Origin: GWE2-42-39 sp942493345
GTDB lineage: Bacteria; Bacteroidota; Bacteroidia; Bacteroidales; Prolixibacteraceae
Direction of reading: 5' to 3'
Assembly (NCBI GenBank): GCA_942493345.1
Contig: OW818695.1
Span: 3,658,001-3,722,000 of the forward strand
DNA: 64,000 nt
The notes beneath the pieces are model-generated. The model had not been told where the DNA came from. It searched no databases and saw nothing but the letters and a program-made list of their open reading frames with translations. Shown here in pieces: positions 8,513 to 16,231 of the stretch; the stretch's first letter is position 1, and each line of letters starts with the position of its first letter. A program made the position numbers and the translations under genes.

Positions 8513-8570
8513 AGTAGCTGAGTTTTAGCTTGGTTGTGGTTGACAAAACTATGAATCATTTTAGAAACAA

Positions 8571-8605
8571 AAAATGGTTCACTGAAAAATCCAGTGAACC
8601 ATTTT
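8571..8605 (-). terminator. Rho-independent terminator of the RRM gene
   Basis: A perfect 14-bp inverted repeat (arms 8571-8584 and 8592-8605, GGTTCACTG core) with a 7-base loop. On the minus strand it begins 20 bases after the RRM-protein stop and ends in a T run, so it ends that transcript before the esterase gene. Confidence 0.85.
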
Positions 8606-8624
8606 CATATACGTTGGTAAACAA

Positions 8625-8936
8625 CTAATAACGTCTGTCTCTTTGAGGTCTTCCACCACCAAAGCCACCACGACTTGGTCTGTCAGATTTTTCAGGTTTT
8701 GGGCGTGCTTCGTTTACACGGATGTTGCGTCCTCTGATTTCTGCTCCTTCAAGCTCTTCAATAGCTGTTTTAGCGTCGCTGTCTTCGGCCATTTCTACGA
8801 ATCCGAATCCTTTAGCTCTACCGGTGTCCCGGTCTTTTACGATCTTTACTGATACTACTTCGCCGTACTCGGCAAAAACTTGTTGCAATTCGTCTTCTGT
8901 TAAGTTGAAGTCCAAATTACCTACATAAATGTTCAT
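8625..8936 (-). CDS. Small RRM-domain RNA-binding protein
   Basis: A 103-residue single RNA-recognition-motif protein. RNP2 is IYVGNL at residues 2-7 and RNP1 is KGFGFVEM at about residues 45-52, with the usual aromatic residues for stacking on single-stranded RNA. The C-terminal tail is Arg/Gly-rich (PSRGGFGGGRPQRDRRY), a common feature of cold-shock-type RRM proteins in Bacteroidota and cyanobacteria. The ATG at 8936 is chosen because it puts RNP2 at the extreme N-terminus as in homologues; the longer frame to 8987 adds non-family residues. A strong hairpin terminator follows the stop. It probably acts as an RNA chaperone or post-transcriptional regulator; targets are unknown. Confidence 0.93.
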   Translation of the reverse strand: MNIYVGNLDFNLTEDELQQVFAEYGEVVSVKIVKDRDTGRAKGFGFVEMAEDSDAKTAIEELEGAEIRGRNIRVNEARPKPEKSDRPSRGGFGGGRPQRDRRY

Positions 8937-9185
8937 ATTAAAAAAATAAAAAAGTGAATAAAATCGACAGTGAGAAAGTTGTTGCAAATAGAAGCTACCG
9001 TAAAGTTTTTAATGACAGCAAATTAAAAGAACAAATCAACACTCGTCTTAAATAACATTAACAAAGAAACCTTTTTGATTTCAAAAAAGCAATAGGTTAA
9101 ACAAACTTAATATAAAATTTTTAAAAATATTTTTAATTACTGGAAATCAGCGTGTTGATGACCTGTATTTGTGCTTTTTGCCCAA

Positions 9186-10376
9186 TTATTCCACATAAAG
9201 GATCAATCCTTTGAGATATTCGCCCTCCGGATGATAGATATTTACAGGATGATCAGCAGGTTGCGATAACTGATCGACGACGCGTACTTGCCTGCCCGAA
9301 ATGGCGGCGGCGGAGAACACGGCCTCTCTGAATTTTTCTTTACTGATGACTTGAGAACAACTGAACGTGAATACAATTCCGCCCGGTTTAATTTGCTCGA
9401 AAGCCTTTGCGTTCAGCTTTTTGTATCCCTGCAGGGCATGATGGATTGCGTCTCGGTGCTTGGCAAAGGCCGGCGGATCGAGGATAATCAGGTCGTATTT
9501 ATCTTTGATGTCGGCCATAAATTCGAATGCGTCGGTGGCAAATGCTTCGTGGCGTGGGTCGTTGGGAAAGTTCAGTTCCACATTTTCGTTTGTCAGATCA
9601 ATGGCTTTGGCCGACGAATCGACCGAGTGCACCAGTTTGGCACCGCCACGCATGGCATAAAACGAAAATCCGCCCGAATAGCAGAACATGTTCAGCACAC
9701 TTTTGCCTTTCGAATATTCTTCAACCAACCGGCGGTTTTCGCGCTGGTCGACAAAAAAACCTGTTTTTTGACCGCGTTCCCAGTCCACTTTAAAGCGGTT
9801 ACCGTGTTCGAGTACCTCGGTGGTTTCCGAATGGCCAAGCAAATAGCCGTCTTTCGCATCAGTCTTCGACTTGAAAGGAATGGTTTTTTCACTTTTGTCG
9901 TACACCGCTTTCAACCGGTCGCCGTAAATTTCTTTCAATATTTGAGCGAGTTCCATGCGTATTTGGTACATGCCAATCGAATGAAACTGCGTGACGATGG
10001 TCCCGTTGTAAAAATCGATAATCGCGCCGGGCATTCCGTCGCCTTCGGCATTAACCAGCCGGTACACGTTGGTGTTTTCGCTATCGACAAGCCCCAGGCT
10101 TTCGCGCAACCGGTATGCCTGTATCAGTTTTTCTTTCCAAAAATAAATGTCGGGTTCAACCTCGGTGAACGAAAAAAGGCGCACGGCAATGGAGCCAACC
10201 TGATAATGGCCAAGGCCGAGAAATTCGTCGTGGTTCGAATACACAGCCACCACGTCGCCTTCGGCAACCGGGCCTTTTATTTTCTTTATGGCGCCCGAAA
10301 AAACCCACGGGTGAAAACGTTTTACCGACTGGTCTTTTCCTGAACCCAGGATAACCGGCGTATATTTATTCTGCAT
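9186..10376 (-). CDS. rlmI: RlmI-type 23S rRNA (cytosine-C5) methyltransferase
   Basis: A 396-residue class I SAM methyltransferase. Residues 1-80 form a PUA-like RNA-binding domain (RFHPWVFSGAI, GDVVAVYSN). The middle EEHI-type domain is followed by the catalytic core with GQKTGFFVDQRENR, motif I VLNMFCYSGGFS, DSS for SAM ribose binding, LDPPAFAKH as the NPP-type motif IV and FSCSQ carrying the probable catalytic cysteine. This order matches RlmI (YccW), which makes m5C1962 in E. coli 23S rRNA; the exact target base here is inferred. It lies one base after the stop of the exonuclease gene, so the two, with the DUF5063 gene, form one minus-strand operon. Some paralogues modify other positions. 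Confidence 0.88.
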   Translation of the reverse strand: MQNKYTPVILGSGKDQSVKRFHPWVFSGAIKKIKGPVAEGDVVAVYSNHDEFLGLGHYQVGSIAVRLFSFTEVEPDIYFWKEKLIQAYRLRESLGLVDSENTNVYRLVNAEGDGMPGAIIDFYNGTIVTQFHSIGMYQIRMELAQILKEIYGDRLKAVYDKSEKTIPFKSKTDAKDGYLLGHSETTEVLEHGNRFKVDWERGQKTGFFVDQRENRRLVEEYSKGKSVLNMFCYSGGFSFYAMRGGAKLVHSVDSSAKAIDLTNENVELNFPNDPRHEAFATDAFEFMADIKDKYDLIILDPPAFAKHRDAIHHALQGYKKLNAKAFEQIKPGGIVFTFSCSQVISKEKFREAVFSAAAISGRQVRVVDQLSQPADHPVNIYHPEGEYLKGLILYVE

Positions 10377-10377
10377 T

Positions 10378-10947
10378 TTAATTATTTAGCGATTGGTAAA
10401 TCAAATATGAAACCCACGCATCGGTGGCGGCATAGTTTTGTTGTGCTTCGGTGAGGTCGGGCGCTTCCCAGTTCGACAGGCGCTGCGATTTGGAGATGCG
10501 GAAACCCAAAATAATCGCGGTCATTTTTTTCAACCCGAAATCCTGGATGCCGTAATTTTTTACATGCTCCTGAAGTTCGACGAACCCGGCGGGTTTGAAA
10601 TGCGACAGGCGCTGAAGGGTTTTTATATCGTCGCGGATAGCAGCGCCGATTTTTTTAATATTCGGGTTCTGAAGGATACTTTTTATCCCGTTGCTTAATT
10701 CAATCTGGTTGAGCCTGAACAAAAACGCTTTGTCGCTGGTTGCCAGTTGCAGGAGCGCAACCTGGTTGACTTGTCCTTTTTTAAATGAAGGTTTGGTTTC
10801 GGTATCGAAACCCAGTACTTGCTGTTTGCTTAAAAAATCAATAGCAGCCTGATATTCGGTGTCGTTGTCGATTAAATAAATTTCCCCTTCAAATTGTTTC
10901 AGCGGAAGTTCCTCCAATTCATCCTTACTAATGCTTTCCCTGTACAT
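10378..10947 (-). CDS. RNase D-like 3'-5' exonuclease (DEDDy)
   Basis: A 189-residue single-domain exonuclease. The first acidic pair is D48 and E50 in LGFDTET; further acidic residues are in AAIRDDIKTL, and the last motif YAATDAW gives the Tyr/Asp of the DEDDy class. The HRDC domains of full RNase D are absent, which fits the short Bacteroidota members of this family and the WRN-type exonuclease domain. It should trim single-stranded RNA or DNA ends with two metal ions; the substrate is not known. It is the middle gene of a tight operon: two bases separate it from the DUF5063 gene and one base from rlmI. Confidence 0.9.
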   Translation of the reverse strand: MYRESISKDELEELPLKQFEGEIYLIDNDTEYQAAIDFLSKQQVLGFDTETKPSFKKGQVNQVALLQLATSDKAFLFRLNQIELSNGIKSILQNPNIKKIGAAIRDDIKTLQRLSHFKPAGFVELQEHVKNYGIQDFGLKKMTAIILGFRISKSQRLSNWEAPDLTEAQQNYAATDAWVSYLIYQSLNN

Positions 10948-10949
10948 CC

Positions 10950-11573
10950 TTATTCCTCTTCATTCCTAAATTTCCGGTTCAGCCATCCGGGGCCTTCAGT
11001 TTCTTCTTCCTTTTCGGATTTAAACCGGATCGTTTTTTGTTCGTCAAAATCAATATCGCTGAAAACCAGTTGGTGAACAGCCCGCAAACAATTTACCAGT
11101 TTTTGGCCCCAAAACTCCCTGAAGTTGTTCCGGCATTCCCATAAGCCCGATTCCATTGCGGTTTCGTTCCCGATTTGGTACAGGCTGACGAAATCTTTCA
11201 GATCCTGGTAAACGTCGGTCAGGTCTTCTGAAATGCTTGCTGTTAGTGCCGATTCGCTGAACTGCATCCCAGCAGCGAACACTTCCTGGTAATCGTCGTG
11301 TTCGCCCAGTAGTCCGGCAATTTTTTGCTGAATCATGTTGTAATCCAGTTCGGTGACAAACTTTTCCGGTTCTTCATCGGATTCTGGTTCGACCTCGGGC
11401 AATAAACTCACTTTCAGGTACAGCAGGGGCAATAATTTCTGAATTTTTTCAAGGAAATCGCGTGTCCCGGTCTTTCCCGATTTTTCCAGAAAATTGCAAT
11501 ACTCGCCTGCAACGGTCACGAATTCAATGACATTTCTTGAGTAAACCACACTGTTCAGACTGCCGTCTTCCAT
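10950..11573 (-). CDS. DUF5063 domain protein
   Basis: A 207-residue soluble acidic protein that I recognise as the DUF5063 family, found in Bacteroidota directly upstream of the RNase D-like exonuclease and the RlmI-type methyltransferase, as here. It is helical: an N-terminal helix with NVIEFVTVAGEYCNFLE, then TRDFLEKIQKLLPLLYLK, and a second helical half with DVYQDLKDFVSLYQ. The C-terminal tail is charged (KSEKEEETEGPG, NRKFRNEEE). The ATG at 11573 is preferred to the TTG three bases upstream. No catalytic motif is visible. The conserved neighbourhood suggests a link with RNA processing or translation, but this is inference. Confidence 0.75.
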   Translation of the reverse strand: MEDGSLNSVVYSRNVIEFVTVAGEYCNFLEKSGKTGTRDFLEKIQKLLPLLYLKVSLLPEVEPESDEEPEKFVTELDYNMIQQKIAGLLGEHDDYQEVFAAGMQFSESALTASISEDLTDVYQDLKDFVSLYQIGNETAMESGLWECRNNFREFWGQKLVNCLRAVHQLVFSDIDFDEQKTIRFKSEKEEETEGPGWLNRKFRNEEE

Positions 11574-11838
11574 CAAATTGAATTTTACAGCCGCAAAAGT
11601 AATAAGAAAATCGAAACAACTAAATTACAAATTCCAGTAAATCAAATTCAAAGTTGCAAATGATAACATTCTGAACCCCAGAGACACAATAAAAGACCCC
11701 GATCCTTCGGCGCCAAAATGAACAGCCAACAGCCGGTTAAACCACCGAGTTGCACAGAGGATTTCGCGGAGGCATACAAAAACAATCTCACATTCCAAAC
11801 CCAAAGCACCGGGGAAAACTGCACATCAAGGCTTGTCA

Positions 11839-11856
11839 TTCCGGCGCAGGCCGGAA
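11839..11856. repeat. Short REP-like inverted repeat
   Basis: TTCCGG and CCGGAA flank a 6-base spacer (CGCAGG), preceded by GTCA. Sequences of the form GTCATTCCGGCGCAGGCCGGAA are scattered in intergenic regions of many bacteria; a genome count would show whether this one is repeated here. Confidence 0.5.
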
Positions 11857-11893
11857 CCTCATCGCAACCAGCAGTGGGCTGGTGGGCTGACCA

Positions 11894-11924
11894 GTGAGAG
11901 CTTCACTCATAGTGAAACTCTCAC
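11894..11924. repeat. Hairpin, 13-bp stem with one mismatch
   Basis: GTGAGAG-c-TTCACT and AGTGAA-a-CTCTCAC flank a 3-base loop. There is no T run on either side, so it is not an ordinary terminator. It may be a repeat unit or the footprint of a small mobile element. Confidence 0.55.
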
Positions 11925-12098
11925 GAATTCACAATGTTTTTAAAATTGTTCTTTTGTTCAGTTGCTTTTCGTAAATTGGGCTAAGTTTTTTTTATCGTCC
12001 TAAAGTGGAGTGATAAGAAAACCTTTTGAAGAGATAAAAGAGAAATAAGAACAATGAATATATAACTACGTGTGCACAATTTTAAAAACAGACAGACC

Positions 12099-12887
12099 AT
12101 GGCTACAGATGTTAAAAGTTTCGCGGATTCGGCTAAAGGATTTACAAAAAGTCCATTAGGAATTATTGCATTATTCATTGTACTTGTATATGGATTTGCA
12201 ACATTAGCTGTAAGTTTTGGAGATAACCTGAAAGAACATATTGCTCCGTTGATATATTTTCTTGTATTCTTTCCTGTGGTGGTCTTCTTTGGTTTTTTAT
12301 GGCTGGTTTCTCAGCACCATGACAAAATATATGGACCATCAGATTTCAAGAACGAGGATAATTTTTTGAAAATGAAAATGTCCGCAGTCGCATCTTTAGC
12401 AGCAGCTACAGCAAAACAGCCCGATGGACAAAATGATTCTCAATCTGCTCAACGTCAACTTGATTCCATTGTTGAACTCGTTAATAAAACTTCATCAACT
12501 GACAAAAATCCAAGATTAGAAAAATGGAGAAGCCGAATTCTTTGGGTAGATGATAGACCAGAGAATAACGTTTATGAAAGACAAGCTTTTGAGTCGCAAG
12601 GAATAGAATTTAGCCTTGCATTGTCAACAAATGAAGCATTAGAGATTTTAGATAGTAACAAATACGCCGCAATAATATCTGATATGGGGAGAAAGGAAGG
12701 CCCACAGGAAGGATATGTATTACTTGAGAAAATAAGAAAATCAGGAGACAAAACCCCATTCTTTATTTACGCAGGTTCAAATTTGCCTGAACATAAGAAG
12801 TTGGCACGAGAAAAAGGTGCTCAGGGAAGTACGAATCAAGCACAAGAGCTGTATTCAATGGTGATGAACATGATTAACAAAATATAA
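12099..12887 (+). CDS. Membrane-tethered receiver-like protein
   Basis: A 262-residue protein with two hydrophobic helices near the N-terminus (about residues 21-42, GIIALFIVLVYGFATLAV, and 52-77, LIYFLVFFPVVVFFGFLWLV). A linker follows, and then a C-terminal CheY-like domain at about 142-255 (RILWVDDRPENN, then an ISDMGRKEG segment in the phospho-acceptor position, and FFIYAGS). The acceptor Asp seems present, but the surrounding residues differ from the usual DLxMP, so phosphorylation is uncertain. The ATG at 12099 is preferred to a GTG at 12072. The usual layout, a soluble receiver plus output domain, is absent; membrane anchoring suggests a local sensor or decoy. It lies upstream of a RhuM-family gene with 73 bases between them. 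Confidence 0.72.
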   Translation: MATDVKSFADSAKGFTKSPLGIIALFIVLVYGFATLAVSFGDNLKEHIAPLIYFLVFFPVVVFFGFLWLVSQHHDKIYGPSDFKNEDNFLKMKMSAVASLAAATAKQPDGQNDSQSAQRQLDSIVELVNKTSSTDKNPRLEKWRSRILWVDDRPENNVYERQAFESQGIEFSLALSTNEALEILDSNKYAAIISDMGRKEGPQEGYVLLEKIRKSGDKTPFFIYAGSNLPEHKKLAREKGAQGSTNQAQELYSMVMNMINKI

Positions 12888-12960
12888 GAAAAAACTCGGC
12901 ACAATCGGGAAAAAGAAAGGAAAGGTTGCAGAGGAATTTAGACACAATACGAGAATTAAA

Positions 12961-14016
12961 ATGAGCAAGCAGAAAAATATAATACCAACAGAAGGTTTCA
13001 ATGAAGTGTTACTCTACACAACGCCAAACGGCAATGTGAAAGTTGAAATTTATCTACAGAACGAAACCGTCTGGCTTACGCAACAAAAAATTGCCGACCT
13101 CTTTGGTGTAGATAGAACCGTTGTTACAAGACACATTGGCAACATTTTCAAAGAGGGGGAACTGAAAGAAGAAATGGTATGTGCAAATTTTGCACATACC
13201 ACTAAACACGGCGCTATTGAAGGAAAAACTCAACGGTCAGTTTCCCGATTTTACAACCTTGACGTGATTATTTCTGTTGGTTATCGCGTTAACAGTACAA
13301 GAGCAACACAATTTCGCATCTGGGCAACCGAAAGGTTAAAAGAATACATCATTAAAGGGTTTACCATGGACGATGAACGCCTGAAAAACCCAAACAACAT
13401 ATTCGGTAAAGATTATTTTGAGGAACAACTTGCCCGGATTCGTGATATACGCAGCAGCGAACGCCGTTTTTATCAGAAAATAACGGATATATACTCTCAA
13501 TGCAGTGCCGATTACAGTGCCGATACCGATATAACTAAAACATTCTTTGCAACAGTCCAAAACAAATTGCATTGGGCAATTACAGGGCAAACCGCGGCCG
13601 AAATAATTCACTCAAGAGCCGATGGTTCAAAAGAAAATATGGGTTTAACTACATGGAAAAATGCACCCGGTGGGAGAATCAGAAAAACAGATGTGGGTAT
13701 AGCAAAAAATTATTTAACAGAGCAGGAACTGGATGGTTTGAACCGTATTGTATCAATGTACTTGGATTATGCAGAGAACCAGGCACGCAAAGGTGTTGTA
13801 ATGTATATGAACGACTGGGTAAAAAAACTCGATGCTTTTTTGCAATTTAACGAAGAAGCAATTTTACATCATCAGGGAAAAATATCGCACGAAGTAGCCC
13901 AAGCGTTGGCAGAAAGCGAATATGACAAGTTTAGAATTATTCAGGATAAACTATACGAAAGTGACTTTGATAAAACAATAAAAAAGCTAGAAGCATTAAC
14001 AACGAAAAAAGGATAA
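12961..14016 (+). CDS. RhuM family protein
   Basis: A 351-residue protein matching the RhuM (virulence RhuM) family. Seen: VWLTQQKIADLFGVDRTVVTRHI, a helix-turn-helix-like segment at about residues 36-58, then the conserved SVSRFYNLDVIISVGYRVNSTRATQFRIWAT block. The C-terminal half is helical (AENQARKGVVMYMNDWVKKLDAFL). RhuM was named in a Salmonella pathogenicity island and is frequent in mobile and defence-rich regions; its biochemical role is unsettled, but the family carries a Bro-N/KilA-N-like DNA-binding region. It starts 73 bases after the receiver-like gene. The two form a short plus-strand pair within a minus-strand neighbourhood, as expected of acquired DNA. Confidence 0.88.
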   Translation: MSKQKNIIPTEGFNEVLLYTTPNGNVKVEIYLQNETVWLTQQKIADLFGVDRTVVTRHIGNIFKEGELKEEMVCANFAHTTKHGAIEGKTQRSVSRFYNLDVIISVGYRVNSTRATQFRIWATERLKEYIIKGFTMDDERLKNPNNIFGKDYFEEQLARIRDIRSSERRFYQKITDIYSQCSADYSADTDITKTFFATVQNKLHWAITGQTAAEIIHSRADGSKENMGLTTWKNAPGGRIRKTDVGIAKNYLTEQELDGLNRIVSMYLDYAENQARKGVVMYMNDWVKKLDAFLQFNEEAILHHQGKISHEVAQALAESEYDKFRIIQDKLYESDFDKTIKKLEALTTKKG

Positions 14017-14020
14017 AATT

Positions 14021-14095
14021 ATGACAGAATACATTAACTGGTGCGGGTTGGATTCCTCCTATTTTTTCCACTCCAGCAAATTGTCGATCCGGTAA
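14021..14095 (+). pseudogene. Possible cut-off start of a further island gene
   Basis: Four bases after the RhuM stop an ATG opens MTEYINW and then reads antisense to the end of recQ until a stop at 14095. The first seven codons look like a normal gene start behind an operon-like spacing, while the remainder is shadow of recQ. This suggests that a third gene was lost at the right boundary of the inserted segment near 14040. Confidence 0.3.
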
Positions 14096-15960
14096 ATAAT
14101 CTTTTCGTTATCCAGCAGCCAGCGGATGGTTTTTACCACGGTGTCGTTTTTGCCTTCGGTTTTTTTCAGCAGATCGTCGTACGAGCATGGCGTTTGCAGT
14201 ATTTTCTTCACCTGCGTACTAATCATGTCGAATTCGTATTTGCTCAGGTTTAGCTCGTTCCGTTCGAGGCAGGTGTCGCATTTGCCGCAGCGGGTGGTAT
14301 CGGTTTCGCCGAAATAGTGCAACAGCAACTGGCTGCGGCACTTGTGTTTCGATTCGGCATAATGAATCACCGACTGCACCCGGTGGATATAATCTTTTTT
14401 GCGGTCGTCGTAATTTTCCTTCGATATTTTCAGCCGGTCAATTTCAACCCGTTCCACGTTCATGATAATAAACGGGGTCTTTTTGCGCGGGACGTAGTTG
14501 ACAATTTTGTTTGTGTCGAGCGTATTCAGGAATTTGTAAACTGCATCCATCGAAATATTGGCGCGCCGGGCCAGCAGGTCTTCGTCGATGGCAACAAAAT
14601 TCGAGAAAAGTCCGGTGTACGAGCGAAGCAGCAGTTTTATAAATCCGTCGAACGACGAGTTGGCCACCTGAAAACGGTACAAATCGTCGCGGTCGACGCA
14701 AAAATATACGCGCGACGGGTTGTCCAGCTCTTCCGTCAGTTCGAGATAGCCTTCGCGTTGCAGAATTTTCAGGCTGCTCAAAATGGTTGTGATATCCATT
14801 TTGTAACTCCGCGCAAAATCGGCAATGCTGAAATCATAAACCTGGTCTTTGCCAAAGCCAACGGCAATTTGCAGGTAGTTGCACAGCGCATTGTACACTT
14901 TTCGGATCACTTCCGGCTCAGGAAAAGTCTTCGTCACGCTTTTCTGAAGTTTCAGCTTGTCCGAATTATTGAACAACAGTACCCCGTAGGCTTTGTTGCC
15001 GTCGCGTCCGGCACGCCCTGCTTCCTGAAAATAGGCTTCCAGCGAATCCGGCGCATCGAAGTTGATCACAAAGCGCACGTCCGGCTTGTCGATGCCCATT
15101 CCGAAGGCATTGGTAGCCACAATCACCCGGGTACGGCCTGTTTTCCAGTCTTCCTGTTTGGTGGCCCGGCTTTTACCCGAAAGTCCGGCGTGGTAGTAAT
15201 CGGCCGATATTTTATTTTTCTGAAGCAATTCGGCCAGTTCGCGGGTGAGTTTCCGGCTGCGGACGTACACAATGCCTGTACCTTTTACTTTTTGAACCGA
15301 CTGAAGCATGTAATTCAGCTTGTCTTCCACGTTGCGGACAATGTAAATCAGGTTTTCGCGGAAGTAGCTTTTTCGCAGTACATTTTTTTTGCGGAACGTT
15401 AGTTTTTCCTGAATGTCTTCCACCACTTTGGGCGTGGCGGTGGCTGTGAGCGCCAGAACCGGAACATCGGGCAGTAGTTCGCGCAGCAATTGTATTTTCA
15501 AGTACGACGGGCGAAAATCGTAGCCCCACTGCGAGATACAATGCGCTTCGTCAACCGTCACCAAATTGATTTTCATGTCACCAATACGTTCGCGGAAGCG
15601 GGGAGTGGCCAGTCGTTCGGGCGAGAGGTACAGGAATTTGTAGTTGCCCCAAACGGCATTGTCCATGGCAATTTTTATCTCCTGTTGCGTCATTCCCGAA
15701 TGTATGGCCAGCGCTTTGATGCCTTTCTGGTTCAGGTTTTCCACTTGGTCTTTCATCAGCGAAATCAGTGGCGTGATGACCAGGCAAATGCCTTCGCGCG
15801 CCAGCGAATAAACCTGGAACGTGATTGATTTGCCTCCGCCGGTAGGCATCAGGCCAAGCGTGTCTTTCCCGTCGGCAACCGACTGGATAATTTCTTCCTG
15901 CAATGGCCTGAAGTTGGAGTAGCCCCAGTATTTGGTCAATATTGGTCGGAATTCGCTCAC
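14059..15960 (-). CDS. recQ: RecQ family ATP-dependent DNA helicase
   Basis: A 633-residue superfamily 2 3'-5' DNA helicase. Walker A PTGGGKS is at residues 39-45, followed by TPLISLMKDQ, the DEAH box in VDEAHCISQWGYDFRPSY, LALTATAT (motif III), IVYVRSRK and QEAGRAGRDG (motif VI). The RecQ zinc domain is present as C-x16-C-x2-C-x2-C (KCRSQLLLHYFG to CGKCDTC). The C-terminal winged-helix region follows, but no HRDC domain is visible. The start is a GTG at 15960, with the family N-terminus FRPILTKYWGYSNFRPLQ directly behind it. It acts in recombination and replication-fork repair. It faces the RhuM island tail-to-tail. Confidence 0.95.
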   Translation of the reverse strand: MSEFRPILTKYWGYSNFRPLQEEIIQSVADGKDTLGLMPTGGGKSITFQVYSLAREGICLVITPLISLMKDQVENLNQKGIKALAIHSGMTQQEIKIAMDNAVWGNYKFLYLSPERLATPRFRERIGDMKINLVTVDEAHCISQWGYDFRPSYLKIQLLRELLPDVPVLALTATATPKVVEDIQEKLTFRKKNVLRKSYFRENLIYIVRNVEDKLNYMLQSVQKVKGTGIVYVRSRKLTRELAELLQKNKISADYYHAGLSGKSRATKQEDWKTGRTRVIVATNAFGMGIDKPDVRFVINFDAPDSLEAYFQEAGRAGRDGNKAYGVLLFNNSDKLKLQKSVTKTFPEPEVIRKVYNALCNYLQIAVGFGKDQVYDFSIADFARSYKMDITTILSSLKILQREGYLELTEELDNPSRVYFCVDRDDLYRFQVANSSFDGFIKLLLRSYTGLFSNFVAIDEDLLARRANISMDAVYKFLNTLDTNKIVNYVPRKKTPFIIMNVERVEIDRLKISKENYDDRKKDYIHRVQSVIHYAESKHKCRSQLLLHYFGETDTTRCGKCDTCLERNELNLSKYEFDMISTQVKKILQTPCSYDDLLKKTEGKNDTVVKTIRWLLDNEKIIYRIDNLLEWKK

Positions 15961-16192
15961 CGGAAATAAGCAAGAGGTTTATTCATGGGTCAATATCATA
16001 TTGCTTTCTGATAGTATCATTTGATGGTATCAAAGATACGTTTTTTTGTTTTGGGACGGTTTGAACTTCGGTCCTTGATACTTGGTCTGGTATTTAGATT
16101 CCTTTTTCAGCTTAACAAATTTTAGGGAAATTTAATTTTTATAGGGTAGCTAGTTGCTGGAAAAGCAGGACATTTATACCGTAATTTTTTCG

Positions 16193-16200
16193 TAGTTTTG
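16193..16200 (+). promoter_or_regulatory. Possible -7 element of guaB
   Basis: TAGTTTTG fits the TAnnTTTG consensus and lies 31 bases before the guaB ATG, which would give a short leader. No clear -33 TTG was found at the expected distance. Confidence 0.4.
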
Positions 16201-16231
16201 TTCACAGCTAAGAATTCAAAAAATCAGGGAA

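Larger units (their letters stand above)
11574..12098. other. Gene-free stretch with two hairpin repeats; left flank of a small island
   Basis: No ORF is supported in about 520 bases. It contains two inverted repeats, listed separately, and reads like scrambled intergenic sequence of mixed base composition before the receiver-like gene. With the cut-off ORF at 14.02 kb, it may mark the left edge of a small inserted segment. Confidence 0.5.

Noticed and set aside
9288..10343. 351-codon plus-strand ORF inside the rlmI gene
   Set aside because: A shadow frame of rlmI with unnatural composition; the minus-strand gene has all family motifs.
14317..15402. 361-codon plus-strand ORF inside recQ
   Set aside because: A shadow frame; recQ motifs are all on the minus strand.
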